Shown piece after piece: positions 38,301 to 46,460 of a DNA stretch of 64,000 nt. A model generated the notes under the pieces. That model made no database searches. It was not told the DNA's origin and was given only the letters and a program-made list of their open reading frames with translations. Both the position numbers and the translations under genes were made by a program. This stretch comes from Butyribacter intestini. GTDB taxonomy: Bacteria; Bacillota; Clostridia; Lachnospirales; Lachnospiraceae. The stretch lies in NCBI GenBank assembly GCA_001414325.1, contig LLKB01000007.1, positions 80,871-144,870 on the forward strand, in the 5' to 3' direction. How positions within the stretch are numbered: position 1 is the first letter of the stretch; each line of letters starts with the position of its first letter.

Positions 38301-39723
38301 GGGTAATGAAAAGAACATTACACTTGAATTGTCAGGTATAAATGCTGCAGAATATGGAGACTGGAAAGTTTCGGCAAATATAGTTTCGTCAGTGCCGGAG
38401 GATACTGCCGCCTCAGGAGATAATTTGATTTCGATGGAACCGGCACAAACAGAGGAAGCGACAACTTCACCGAATATTAATAATGAGCCAAAAGAGATAG
38501 AGGAAAAGACAAAGGATAACAACGGCACAGAGATGACTTTAGGAAATAGTGACTTTGTTGTAAGAACACAGATGTGCGATTCGGGTGCTTATCCATATAT
38601 GCTTGTCGAGGTTAAGAATGAAGGCAATAGAAAGGATTCAGCGAAACTTAAACTATACAACGCAAATGATGTGACAGAGTCATATGGAGAAAGGGATGTT
38701 TCAAATCTGGAACCGGGAAGTGCCAAGATGTTTAAGGTAAACATAAAGCAGGATTGGGCAGATGATAATGGAAAAGTAGCGGTGCTTGCTCATGTTCAGG
38801 ATGCCTCAAACGAAATGTACACATATAATAATTATGCATATCAATATACGACCATAAATTATGGAAGATTTTTGATAAATTATATTTTGAATGGTGGTGT
38901 AAATAATTCTGAAAACCCATCGACTTATACAACATCAGATAGGATAAAACTTAAGGAGCCGACAAAAGACGGTTATACATTTGAAGGCTGGTACACATCT
39001 TCAAAATTTGATATTATCTCAAGAATCTCTGAGATTGCATCGGGAAATGCACAGGACATAAGTGTCTATGCTAAGTGGAAGCAAAAAGAAGCAGAAGCAA
39101 CAAAAACTCCTGCACCGGAGGTGACTGAGAAACCGCTTGTAAAGCCGACGACAACACCAACAAAGACACCGGCTGCAACAGCAAAAGCGACAGCAAAACC
39201 GACAACGAAACCGACAACAAAGCCGGGCAGTAATCCAAGTGCAGGCAGTAAGGTTAAGCTGTTGAAAAAGGGAATTGTAAAGAAACTTACAAAATATAAT
39301 GCATATTTTAAGGTTACAAAACCTGGAAAAGTTGTTAAAAGTAAGATAACAGGTGGAGAAGTTCAGTTTGTTAAACCGATTAAAAATAAGACTTCAATAT
39401 CTGTACCGGACACTGTAAAGATAGGAAAATTTTCTTATAAGGTTAAGTCTGTTGCCGGAAATGCACTAAAAAACAAAAAGACTTTGAAGAAAGTAACTAT
39501 TGGTAAAAATGTTACAACAATTGGAAAAAATGCTTTTACCGGAAGCAAAAAGCTTAAAAATATAACAGTAAAATCATCAGTGCTTAAGAGTGTTGGAAAG
39601 AATGTATTTAAGGGCATATACAAAAAAGCTGTTATAAAGGTACCAAAGTCAAAATATAAAAAGTATAAAAAGCTGTTTAATAAAAAAACAGGATTCGGCA
39701 GAAAAATGAAGCTTAAGAAATGA
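35314..39723 (+). CDS. Large multidomain surface lipoprotein
   Basis: 1469 residues. Lipoprotein signal with lipobox LVLTGCS (Cys about 25). Next is a carboxypeptidase-regulatory-like beta domain (about 40-110: YELVVMNQYGEIVPGAEVSI), a long central region without recognised family (about 110-910), and a CARDB-like segment (about 945-1035: ELPVTLKLKNDGNKKISYVE) with a similar unit near 1090-1170. A Listeria-Bacteroides repeat follows near 1190-1250 (KEPTKDGYTFEGWYTSSKF), then a Thr/Lys/Pro linker and C-terminal BspA-type leucine-rich repeats (TIGKNVTTIGKNAFTGSKKL). It is anchored to the membrane by lipid and likely reaches through the wall. Binding partner unknown. Good RBS (AAAGGAG). Confidence 0.88.
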   Translation: MEFGKRFKKKLLCVLVATSLVLTGCSGGEPTDDGEDDVPKGQYELVVMNQYGEIVPGAEVSIGGSTYTTSDYGTIKIDNPGMGNYDISVKCNNYYDYNAKYSIGDESTGKITIKAATLDAHRLQSAVYKRGAGKVDLVDTYKKVNKGTAGWKFSIDAAVCNDAETVASYKLFQRTESGDKEIASSTTGEFNDISINDFSVGTGVFITVYDNDGNQISTSLRLEIAENPNYTEHTELSFGNENKITVSDKVPIFGGTELNFGFPSIPLDYKVSEDTIHIGFNVDDETFDDNALFENYKKMLNQVKAAKFASTNMKTAIAQLKKKQKKKGVMGMAGFDKGVEVTASGYAEAGVNSDGTLSSGTGYLCVTAEASAEFDWQFVVWVIPVTIGITGAIEADFADTITYDFNENKLEGDSSLTLKPSLEANAGVGFKYLNGGVYGSAGLETKLVIASLSEEPGFTYLDLSSSIGIYARVAWFEPKYDIAKGTFHLWTREDKKSAQSVKKISDGMTDFSQLYDLTNYKLSKNADKIKIKAVSKGDKTVIASGVNPAAEPVVSSNGKDALNVYTVRENVNGTDYTAPKLYYQTYTADGNTGSWSDAKKVDQDESDSSTAVSEMNQKLYTDGKNYYMVYQESSVDTNILKSYASASTDEEKDSILKSIWKNVELHVKKYDTENNQWIDYGKIKTDGAFDYNADIIVNDGKIYVCSAANMEGDYFGTGTDKNYINISNCTINDASATKNWNVKKAAGNLNSVTSLAAGIKDNKITCVYGVDSDNDLSTDEQEIKSYTDGDSQENTSVCTGNAVTVDYGYKNDGKETFTIASNSNLSYLKDDGTVNGIVDDMGSYDGVYAITDRGIYYAKNTENGTEIFGRYKTADGTYGDAVEVTQEERWLRNVSAFTIADKDFIVASSDDYDTEGDRGVTDSEIDAFEVTDYYDLNVEEASYDLNNSLMGEELPVTLKLKNDGNKKISYVEVNVNDADGKEVAQKSKYYTVDIEPGNEKNITLELSGINAAEYGDWKVSANIVSSVPEDTAASGDNLISMEPAQTEEATTSPNINNEPKEIEEKTKDNNGTEMTLGNSDFVVRTQMCDSGAYPYMLVEVKNEGNRKDSAKLKLYNANDVTESYGERDVSNLEPGSAKMFKVNIKQDWADDNGKVAVLAHVQDASNEMYTYNNYAYQYTTINYGRFLINYILNGGVNNSENPSTYTTSDRIKLKEPTKDGYTFEGWYTSSKFDIISRISEIASGNAQDISVYAKWKQKEAEATKTPAPEVTEKPLVKPTTTPTKTPAATAKATAKPTTKPTTKPGSNPSAGSKVKLLKKGIVKKLTKYNAYFKVTKPGKVVKSKITGGEVQFVKPIKNKTSISVPDTVKIGKFSYKVKSVAGNALKNKKTLKKVTIGKNVTTIGKNAFTGSKKLKNITVKSSVLKSVGKNVFKGIYKKAVIKVPKSKYKKYKKLFNKKTGFGRKMKLKK

Positions 39724-39794
39724 TTTTTTGTATAAGGTAAGCAGTGTAATAAAAGGGATGTAGTTTGTATAAATTTACAAATTGCATCTCTTTT

Positions 39795-39880
39795 GTAACA
39801 GTTCAGCCAAAAAAAGATAAGTCAATAATACACGAGCTTGCTCGATGTATTATTGGCTTGTTTTTTGGCTGAACTGTTAC
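39795..39880. repeat. 86-bp near-perfect hairpin of the GTAACAGTTCAGCC family
   Basis: Ends GTAACAGTTCAGCCAAAAAA and TTTTTTGGCTGAACTGTTAC are exact inverted copies. The centre CAATAATACA-GAGC-TT-GCTC-TGTATTATTG also pairs. It lies 75 bp after the lipoprotein gene and could act as a terminator in either direction. It is the cleanest copy of the family here. Confidence 0.8.
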
Positions 39881-39990
39881 TATCTTTTTGGTATTGTCAT
39901 AAAAAAGTAAATGAAAATTTGTGTCATAAGGAGTATAATAGTAAAGATGTTTATAAAACGATATGATTTGACAGAAAGGATTGGAATGAT

Positions 39991-40698
39991 ATGTACACTT
40001 TTAACAGCAGAGTAAGATATAGTGAGGTTGACAGTGACGCAAGGCTTACGCTTGACGGTATTATAAATTATATGCAGGACTGCACGAATTTTCAGTCCGA
40101 GGATTTGGGAGTCGGTCTTGATTTTCATAAGGAAAGGCAGATTGCGTGGATTCTTAATTCATGGCAGATAGTTATTGATGAATATCCGAGGATGGGCGAA
40201 AATATTATAATTGGTACGCAGTCATTTGGATATGAAAAGATGTTCGGTCACAGAAATTTTCTTATTACAAAGGAGGACGGCAGCAGGGTTGCTATTGCAA
40301 ATTCACTCTGGGTGCTTATGGATTTAAAGAAAAACAGACCTATGATAGTTACGCCTGAGATAGGGGATGTCTATGGTACACATGAGCCGCTTGAAATGGA
40401 TTATGCACCGAGAAAGATTAAAGTGCCGGAGGGCGGTGTGAAAGGCAGGGAGTTTGTGGTGCAGGAGTCACAGCTTGACACAAACCACCATGTAAATAAC
40501 GGACAGTATGTGAGGATGGCGATGAACCAGATTGAACTTAAGTCTGTTAAAGAACTCCGTGTCGAGTATAAGAAACAGGCACTTCTTGGTGATGTTATTG
40601 TTCCGGTGATATGTGAGCAGGAAAATGAGACTTTTGTTTCGCTTGATGATGAAGAGGGCAAAGCGTATGCGGTCGTGCAGTTTAAAACTATCAGGTAG
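39991..40698 (+). CDS. Acyl-ACP thioesterase (hot-dog fold)
   Basis: 235 residues. Releases fatty acids from acyl carrier protein. Two hot-dog repeats are present: the first starts FNSRVRYSEVDSDARLTLDG, with the GIINYMQDCTNFQSEDLGVG helix; the second has the SQLDTNHHVNNGQYVRMAMN motif, whose Asn-His pair is the family's catalytic element. Length and order match bacterial FatA-like thioesterases common in gut Clostridia. GAAAGGA precedes the ATG. It is monocistronic; the 24-bp dispersed repeat follows its stop codon within 4 bp. Confidence 0.93.
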   Translation: MYTFNSRVRYSEVDSDARLTLDGIINYMQDCTNFQSEDLGVGLDFHKERQIAWILNSWQIVIDEYPRMGENIIIGTQSFGYEKMFGHRNFLITKEDGSRVAIANSLWVLMDLKKNRPMIVTPEIGDVYGTHEPLEMDYAPRKIKVPEGGVKGREFVVQESQLDTNHHVNNGQYVRMAMNQIELKSVKELRVEYKKQALLGDVIVPVICEQENETFVSLDDEEGKAYAVVQFKTIR

Positions 40699-40701
40699 CA
40701 A

Positions 40702-40725
40702 AGCGGATTGCGAATAGCCGCTTGA
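40702..40725. repeat. Dispersed 24-bp hairpin repeat, copy 3
   Basis: AGCGGATTGCGAATAGCCGC followed by TTGA, immediately after the thioesterase stop codon. Confidence 0.65.
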
Positions 40726-40800
40726 CATTTTTACACGCAGGATTTGTGTTTACGCACAAATTTGAGATGCCCTGAAAAGCGGGCAGGAATGGAGTTTTTT

Positions 40801-41553
40801 ATGGTTTTAGCTTTTGTATTATGGGTGCTTGGGATTGCATCCGTGGTGTATTTTGGCGCTTATGCGTTCATTATCGGTTTGAATAATTCATTTACATATT
40901 TCTGGCTGCTTCTCGGCGTGGTGCTTTCGGCGGCTGGAACAGCTTCGAGGATGTGTCACAACGGCAGACTGCATCTGCCTAAGGCGGTGTCAGTGGCATT
41001 GATTGTATGTGTGATATTATTTCTAGGTGCTTTCGGTGTTGCAGAAAGTGCTATAATTAAAAATGCGGTTCAGAAACCGGAGAAAAATGCGGATTATATA
41101 GTGGTTCTCGGTGCGAGGGTGAATGGGACAAGAGTTACTTTAAACCTCAAATACCGTCTTGATGTGGCACTTGATTATCTTAATGAAAATGAGGGGACAA
41201 AGGTTGTTGTTTCGGGCGGTCAGGGTAAAGGCGAGGAAATAACGGAGGCTAAAGCAATGTCTGATTATCTTGTCAAAAACGGAATTAAAAGTGACAGGAT
41301 AATACTTGAGGACCGGTCAAAAAATACAAATGAAAATCTGAAATTTTCGGCTGAGCTTATCGGCAGCAAAGAAAAAAAGACTGTTATTGTCAGCAATGAT
41401 TTTCATATTTACAGGGCAAAATGCATAGCAAAAAAGATGGGTTACACAGATGTGAGCGGTGCAAGTGCAAAGACTAAGCCGATTACGATACCCAACAGTT
41501 TTGTGAGAGAAGCATTTGCGGTTATAAAATATAAGATTTTTAATCAGATATGA
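40801..41553 (+). CDS. YdcF family (DUF218) membrane protein
   Basis: 250 residues. Three N-terminal membrane helices (about 1-85) precede a DUF218 domain: DYIVVLGARVNGTRVTLNLK near 97, VVVSGGQGKGEEITEAKAM near 137, DRIILEDRSKNTNENLKFS near 165 and VIVSNDFHIYRAKCIA near 195. These are the conserved blocks of the YdcF/SanA group, linked to envelope metabolism but without an established reaction. The start was chosen at ATG 40801 with GGAG 6 nt upstream; ATG 40789 and the 40744 start are worse placed. Confidence 0.88.
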   Translation: MVLAFVLWVLGIASVVYFGAYAFIIGLNNSFTYFWLLLGVVLSAAGTASRMCHNGRLHLPKAVSVALIVCVILFLGAFGVAESAIIKNAVQKPEKNADYIVVLGARVNGTRVTLNLKYRLDVALDYLNENEGTKVVVSGGQGKGEEITEAKAMSDYLVKNGIKSDRIILEDRSKNTNENLKFSAELIGSKEKKTVIVSNDFHIYRAKCIAKKMGYTDVSGASAKTKPITIPNSFVREAFAVIKYKIFNQI

Positions 41554-41673
41554 CAAAAACCGTTATGCGAAAACGGCTGAAAATATAAAAGAAAAATCGT
41601 ATAAATACATTGTTTGGATATATCAGGAAACAAGTTTTACGAAGTGATGTATCTATATGGAAATGAGGAAAAA

Positions 41674-42399
41674 ATGGAAAATGAAGCATCAGATAAAAAG
41701 AAAGATATAAAAAGAGGAGTACAGGACGGAATACCGATAGCACTTGGTTATCTGTCGGTGAGTTTTGCATTTGGAATAATGGCAGTTTCGGCAGGGCTTA
41801 CACCGTGGCAGGCGATACTTATATCGGTTGCAAATGTAACATCGGCGGGACAGTTTGCTGGTGTTGAGATAATGGCTGCGTGTGGCGGTCTTGTTGAGAT
41901 GGCACTTACGCAGCTTGTTATAAATATACGATATGCACTTATGTCACTGTCACTTGCACAAAAGGTGGATGACACCTTTAAAAAGCCGACACGAATGGCA
42001 GTAAGTTTTTGCGTGACGGACGAGATATTTGCGGTTTCAGTCAGCAGAAACAAGACCGTAAGCAAATATTATATGCTTGGGATTATATCGGTTTCATACA
42101 TCGGCTGGATAGCGGGAACAGCGTTTGGTGCACTGCTTGGCGGCATACTTCCGGCAGTTATAAGTGACGCACTGGGTATTGCAATATATGGAATGTTCCT
42201 TGCGATAATTCTTCCGGCGGCAAGGGACGACAGTCGTTTTCTGAAAGTAATAATAATTGCCGTGGTATTAAGCTGTATGTTCAGATGGGTTCCGGTGTTA
42301 AATAAAGTTTCGTCAGGCTTTGTTATAATAATATGTGCGGTAGCTGCATCGGCAGTCGGTGCGTGGCTTTATCCGATTGATGAGGAGGAAGGAAATTAA
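41674..42399 (+). CDS. azlC: AzlC family branched-chain amino acid exporter, large subunit
   Basis: 241 residues with about six to seven membrane helices. The signature is near the N-terminus (RGVQDGIPIALGYLSVSFAF) and in AGQFAGVEIMA and NIRYALMSLSLA. It exports leucine-type amino acids or analogues together with AzlD, which follows 98 bp downstream on the same strand. ATG 41674 was chosen with GAGG 5-6 nt upstream; the frame extends to 41614 without a good RBS. Confidence 0.93.
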   Translation: MENEASDKKKDIKRGVQDGIPIALGYLSVSFAFGIMAVSAGLTPWQAILISVANVTSAGQFAGVEIMAACGGLVEMALTQLVINIRYALMSLSLAQKVDDTFKKPTRMAVSFCVTDEIFAVSVSRNKTVSKYYMLGIISVSYIGWIAGTAFGALLGGILPAVISDALGIAIYGMFLAIILPAARDDSRFLKVIIIAVVLSCMFRWVPVLNKVSSGFVIIICAVAASAVGAWLYPIDEEEGN

Positions 42400-42497
42400 A
42401 TCTCTGATATATTTAGTAAAGATTTGTGAAGAAGTAATGTTGAAAACGAAAAATGATTTTATATCCATAAAAGTATGTGGAGAAATGAGGAAAATAA

Positions 42498-42815
42498 ATG
42501 AACACACAGACATTTTTTATATATCTTATAGTGATGGCAGGGGTTACATATCTTATCAGGGCAATTCCGCTCACGGTTTTTACGGGAAAGATTGAGAACA
42601 GATTTATCAAATCATTTCTTGCGTATGTGCCGTATGCGGTGCTTGGTGCGATGACATTTCCGGCAATAATCTATTCAACGGCAGATTTGATTTCGGGAAT
42701 AGCAGGAACGGTGGTCGGAGTATTCTTTGCATATAAAAGGAAAAGTCTTTTGACGGTTGCGGTCGCAGCCTGCCTTGCGGTTCTTCTTGTATCAGTGATA
42801 GAGCTTGCGTTATAG
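42498..42815 (+). CDS. azlD: AzlD family branched-chain amino acid exporter, small subunit
   Basis: 105 residues, three to four membrane helices. It starts MNTQTFFIYLIVMAGVTYLI and contains IRAIPLTVF and SFLAYVPYAVLGAMTFPAI, the AzlD pattern. It pairs with AzlC upstream. Confidence 0.92.
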   Translation: MNTQTFFIYLIVMAGVTYLIRAIPLTVFTGKIENRFIKSFLAYVPYAVLGAMTFPAIIYSTADLISGIAGTVVGVFFAYKRKSLLTVAVAACLAVLLVSVIELAL

Positions 42816-42867
42816 CTGTAAAATCTAAATAAACAGAACAAAGAACACAAAAAGTTCACAAAAATTA

Positions 42868-42894
42868 TTAGCACTCGCTATTGACGAGTGCTAA
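42868..42894. promoter_or_regulatory. CIRCE element (HrcA operator)
   Basis: TTAGCACTC, 9-bp spacer, GAGTGCTAA: a perfect CIRCE inverted repeat. It overlaps the -35 region of the promoter for the Hsp20 gene. HrcA binding here represses the gene until heat or protein-folding stress. Confidence 0.97.
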
Positions 42895-42909
42895 TAAAAG
42901 TGCTATAAC
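42881..42909 (+). promoter_or_regulatory. Promoter of the small heat-shock gene
   Basis: TTGACG (42881-42886), 17-bp spacer, TATAAC (42904-42909), with the -35 box inside the CIRCE spacer and right arm. The leader to the start codon is long (about 210 bp) and holds a copy of the 24-bp repeat. Confidence 0.7.
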
Positions 42910-43044
42910 ATAATCAGAACAAAGGAAGGGAACAAAAAGAAGAAAAGAAATAAGATTTCAATCAGACAATCGGATTTGGAGATTGAGATTAAAAACTTTC
43001 ACTGACAGGTCGCAAAGCGACTGTGTTCATGAGCAAGTAGCGAA

Positions 43045-43068
43045 AGCGGATTGCGAATGTCTGCTTTG
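43045..43068. repeat. Dispersed 24-bp hairpin repeat, copy 4
   Basis: AGCGGATTGCGAATGTCTGC followed by TTTG, in the 5' untranslated region of the Hsp20 gene. Confidence 0.6.
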
Positions 43069-43127
43069 CTCCTCCCGGTTCCATGAAACAAGGTAACAAA
43101 GCATATATGAAAAAGGAGAGATGACTT

Positions 43128-43595
43128 ATGTTAATGCCTAGTATTTTTGGAGAAAATTTGTTTGATGATTGGTTTGATGAATTCCCGTTTTATGATTTCG
43201 ATAAGAGCATGAAAAACACGGAAAAGAAATTATATGGTAAGAAAGCAAGCAGGATTATGAAAACTGATATTAAAGAGAAAAAAGACAGTTATGAGCTTGA
43301 AGTTGACTTGCCGGGATTTACTAAAGATGAGATAAATGCTTCTATTGAGGACGGCTATTTGACAATCAGTGCCGCAAAAGGTCTTGATAAAGACGAGAAA
43401 GAAAAAGACAGCGGTAAATATATCCGCAAAGAGCGTTATGCAGGTGCCTGCCAGAGAAGTTTCTATGTTGGTGAGGGTGTCAAACAGGAAGATGTCAAGG
43501 CTGAGTTTAAACATGGTATTTTGAAACTCACTGTTCCAAAGAAAGAGCCTGAAAAGGAAGTTGAAGAAAAGAAATATATTGCGATTGAAGGATAA
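43128..43595 (+). CDS. Hsp20/alpha-crystallin family small heat-shock protein
   Basis: 155 residues. ATP-independent holdase. An N-terminal arm (MLMPSIFGENLFDDWFDEFP) precedes the alpha-crystallin domain (about 43-145): MKTDIKEKKDSYELEVDLPG, KDEINASIEDGYLTISA and the closing GILKLTVPKKE with the I/L-x-V/I-type strand. The tail is KKYIAIEG. It is regulated by the CIRCE operator upstream. A strong AAAGGAG precedes the ATG. Confidence 0.97.
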   Translation: MLMPSIFGENLFDDWFDEFPFYDFDKSMKNTEKKLYGKKASRIMKTDIKEKKDSYELEVDLPGFTKDEINASIEDGYLTISAAKGLDKDEKEKDSGKYIRKERYAGACQRSFYVGEGVKQEDVKAEFKHGILKLTVPKKEPEKEVEEKKYIAIEG

Positions 43596-43621
43596 AATAT
43601 AGTGTTATGAGCAAGCCGCAG

Positions 43622-43645
43622 AGCGGATTGCGAATATCCGATTGA
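43622..43645. repeat. Dispersed 24-bp hairpin repeat, copy 5
   Basis: AGCGGATTGCGAATATCCGA followed by TTGA, 26 bp after the Hsp20 stop codon; preceded by GAGCAAGCC as at several other copies. Confidence 0.65.
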
Positions 43646-43743
43646 TATGACGACTGTAAAAAGTTCTATTTTAAACCTCCATAGCATAACTTGAATAAGA
43701 TACAAATGTATATAAGTCAAGGTATGTTATGGAGGTGTTTTTT

Positions 43744-44745
43744 ATGGGAATGGATGAAAAAGTTGATGAAGTGCTTAAACAGTATGAGCTTGATATAAAG
43801 GCAAAAAGACGCGTGAGGGGTTCAGTGGTTGTAGAAAGTGGGGATGAATTTTATGTTGTAAAACCATATCTTAGGGATGAGATGAGGATTTTGTTTGAGG
43901 AGAGTGTAAAAGAATGTCTCTATAAAAACGGCTATGAATTTGCTGATTTTGCTTTGAAAAATAATTTAGAGAAATATATAAGCGAGGATTCGTGTGGCGG
44001 GAAGTGGGTTATAAGAAGATGGTTTCAGGCACAGGATTGTGATGTGAGAGATAAAAGTGAGGTCCGTATGGCGGCGGGGCATCTTGCATATTTACATAGA
44101 TGTATGAGACTGCCTGATGAATCTGAGGCAAAATTTAATACATCAAGAATAGATATAGTTTCTTTGTTTAAGAAACATAATAATGAAATGAAGCGTGTGA
44201 ACAGTTATATCAAGGCAAAAAAACAGAAAAATCATATGGAGATAAGCATACTCAATTCGTTTAGAGAGTTTTATGAGCAGGGAGTAGAGGCTTTGGAATA
44301 TATACAAAGATGCGGCATAGATGAGTTATGTGAGAAGACAATAAGTGAAAACAGGATAATTCATGGAAGTTATAATTATCATAATATTTTTTTTAGCAGG
44401 GAAAATATAATAACATCAAATTTTGAAAAATCTGCGGTGGGACTTCAAATGACAGATTTATATGACTGGATTAGAAAAATTATGGAGAAAAACGGATGGA
44501 ACTGTGAGCTTGGAGTTTCTATCGTTGAGGAATATATTAAAAAAAGAGAGCCTGAACCCGGTGAAATGGAAGTTTTGCATGCACTGTTACTCTATCCTGA
44601 AAAGTATTGGAAACTGGTTAATTTTTATTATAATGGAAAAAAGACATGGATTTCCGAAAAAAATTATGAAAAACTTGAAAAAATAAGGGCACAGGAACCT
44701 GACAGACAAAAATTTATCGCTAAGATAAAAGATTTAAGAGTTTGA
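43744..44745 (+). CDS. CotS-like spore coat kinase-fold protein
   Basis: 333 residues, aminoglycoside phosphotransferase-like fold. The N-lobe binds a phosphate-like segment (KAKRRVRGSVVVESGDEFYV); the C-lobe has GHLAYLHRCMRLPDE and IIHGSYNYHNIFF. In active kinases the latter reads HGDxxxxN and a later DxD coordinates metal; here the catalytic Asp is Ser and the later segment reads TSNFEKS, so activity is doubtful. CotS-family proteins of spore coats resemble this. ATG 43744 has GGAGG 8 nt upstream. It supports sporulation; its exact role is unknown. Confidence 0.8.
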   Translation: MGMDEKVDEVLKQYELDIKAKRRVRGSVVVESGDEFYVVKPYLRDEMRILFEESVKECLYKNGYEFADFALKNNLEKYISEDSCGGKWVIRRWFQAQDCDVRDKSEVRMAAGHLAYLHRCMRLPDESEAKFNTSRIDIVSLFKKHNNEMKRVNSYIKAKKQKNHMEISILNSFREFYEQGVEALEYIQRCGIDELCEKTISENRIIHGSYNYHNIFFSRENIITSNFEKSAVGLQMTDLYDWIRKIMEKNGWNCELGVSIVEEYIKKREPEPGEMEVLHALLLYPEKYWKLVNFYYNGKKTWISEKNYEKLEKIRAQEPDRQKFIAKIKDLRV

Positions 44746-44786
44746 CTTTTTTTTTAAGTGGTTTTGAGTTATAATCAAATAGTACA

Positions 44787-44822
44787 GTATGAAAAATGCC
44801 GCTGATGCAGTATTTTTCATAC
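44787..44822. repeat. Perfect 11-bp inverted repeat, possible terminator
   Basis: GTATGAAAAAT (44787-44797) and ATTTTTCATAC (44812-44822) flank a 14-nt loop, between the CotS-like gene and the PEGA lipoprotein. No long T run follows. Confidence 0.55.
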
Positions 44823-44923
44823 GACAATTTGGGTTTGAGTAAAACAAGTTGTTCAGAAATAAGGATTAGTGTATTAGTCTTATGACTGTGCAGTGACTTT
44901 TTGATTAGGAGGGGCATTTTAAG

Positions 44924-46267
44924 ATGCACAAGAAAATAGGGACCGGTTTTATTAAACGGTGTGTGTGCCTTGTATTTTTGGTGGTAATGATGTGTGGATG
45001 TGCAAATAAAAGCGATTCACAAAACAAAGTGCAGGATACGGCTAAGCCTATGGCTGCACAGTCTTTTACAGGGGTTATCACGAGTGTTGACAAGGAACTG
45101 AAACAGCTTTCGGTAAGGGAGATTGACACAGATGTTGACACTATCATAAATTATGATGATACGGCAGAGATTAAGGATAAGTATAAGCAGGATATTTACG
45201 GGGATGAACTTGAACAGGGAATGATCATGAAGACTACCTATAGGACAAGCGATGCCAAGCTTGTATCTATGGAAGTGCCTGAGGACGCATGGGAGTATAA
45301 AAATGTGGACAAGTTTTCTTTTGATACATCTGAGTCATCAATGGAAGTTGCCGATGAATTATATCAGTATTCAGAACAGACATATTTTGGCACATCGGGT
45401 AACAAGGCTATTGAAATGGTGGAGCTTAGTGAGGCTGATGAACTTACGGTGCGTGGGATAGGGTATAAGGTCTATTCTGTTATAAGGACAGAGGGACATG
45501 GCTATTTGAGGCTGTTAAATTATAAGGATTTCATCGGTGGTATGATAAATATTGATGATGACATAATTTTACCGGTGACAAATAATATGCTTATAACAGT
45601 GAGCTGCGGCAATTACAGGGTTACCCTGAACAAAGGAACTGCAAAAGCGTCAAAGACAGTCAGTATAAAAAATAATAAAGAGAGCACTCTTGATTTTAGC
45701 GACTACAGAAATAGTATAAAAAATGTAGGAAGCATTAAGTTTAATATTGACCCGATAGGTGCAGATTTGTATATAAATGGTACTAAGATTGATTACAGCA
45801 AACCAATATCACTTAATTATGGTACTTATTCAGTTTCCGCAAGCCTTAACGGATACAGTACATATAATGGAAAGCTTACTGTTGCAGAGGCAAGCAAGAC
45901 TATAAATATAAGTCTGGAAACCTCTGATACGGCGTCAGCGGCAACGAGTGCTCCGCAGAGCACGGCATCGTCTGAAACGACAGAACCCCAGGCGACTGCG
46001 GCAGCGACGAGCAAGAGTAAGACTAAAACTAAAAAGATAGACAGCAACCATACCATATCGGTGACGGCACCTGAGGGTGCGGAGGTTTATCTGGACAATG
46101 TTTATAAAGGCATAGTTCCGTGTAAATTTACAAAGGTTATAGGTTCACAGACTATTACATTGAGTAAAAGTGGTTATGTGACAAAAAGTTATTCGGTGGA
46201 TATTCTTGATGATGACAAAAATGTAAAACTTTCATTTTCAGAACTTATCGAGGATGCAGATAAATAA
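44924..46267 (+). CDS. PEGA-domain lipoprotein
   Basis: 447 residues. Lipoprotein signal (RCVCLVFLVVMMCGC, lipid Cys about 26). A central region of unrecognised type (about 50-260) is followed by a PEGA domain near 265-330 (SIKFNIDPIGADLYINGTKI), a Ser/Thr/Ala-rich linker (about 335-375) and a second PEGA domain near 380-440 (ISVTAPEGAEVYLDNVYKGI). PEGA domains are beta-rich surface modules. GGAGGGG precedes the ATG. Probably anchored on the outside of the membrane. Confidence 0.87.
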   Translation: MHKKIGTGFIKRCVCLVFLVVMMCGCANKSDSQNKVQDTAKPMAAQSFTGVITSVDKELKQLSVREIDTDVDTIINYDDTAEIKDKYKQDIYGDELEQGMIMKTTYRTSDAKLVSMEVPEDAWEYKNVDKFSFDTSESSMEVADELYQYSEQTYFGTSGNKAIEMVELSEADELTVRGIGYKVYSVIRTEGHGYLRLLNYKDFIGGMINIDDDIILPVTNNMLITVSCGNYRVTLNKGTAKASKTVSIKNNKESTLDFSDYRNSIKNVGSIKFNIDPIGADLYINGTKIDYSKPISLNYGTYSVSASLNGYSTYNGKLTVAEASKTINISLETSDTASAATSAPQSTASSETTEPQATAAATSKSKTKTKKIDSNHTISVTAPEGAEVYLDNVYKGIVPCKFTKVIGSQTITLSKSGYVTKSYSVDILDDDKNVKLSFSELIEDADK

Positions 46268-46383
46268 AATTGTTTTTAAAATTTTACTAAACAGATACAA
46301 AGCAAACTCTATATGACAGATTTTGCAGTATCATAAATGTATGATGCAAAGGTCAAAAGCGACAGCGGACCATTGCATCAGTC

Positions 46384-46407
46384 GGGGTCAAAAGATATTT
46401 TGACCCC
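46384..46407. repeat. Small dispersed hairpin GGGGTCAAAA / TTTTGACCCC, copy 1
   Basis: Perfect 10-bp arms around a 4-nt loop. A related imperfect hairpin (GATGCAAAGGTC ... GGACCATTGCATC) precedes it at about 46341-46377. Confidence 0.7.
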
Positions 46408-46460
46408 GGCATCAAATATATAATTTCAAATAAAAGAGCAGAAAGAGGAGGATATACAAG

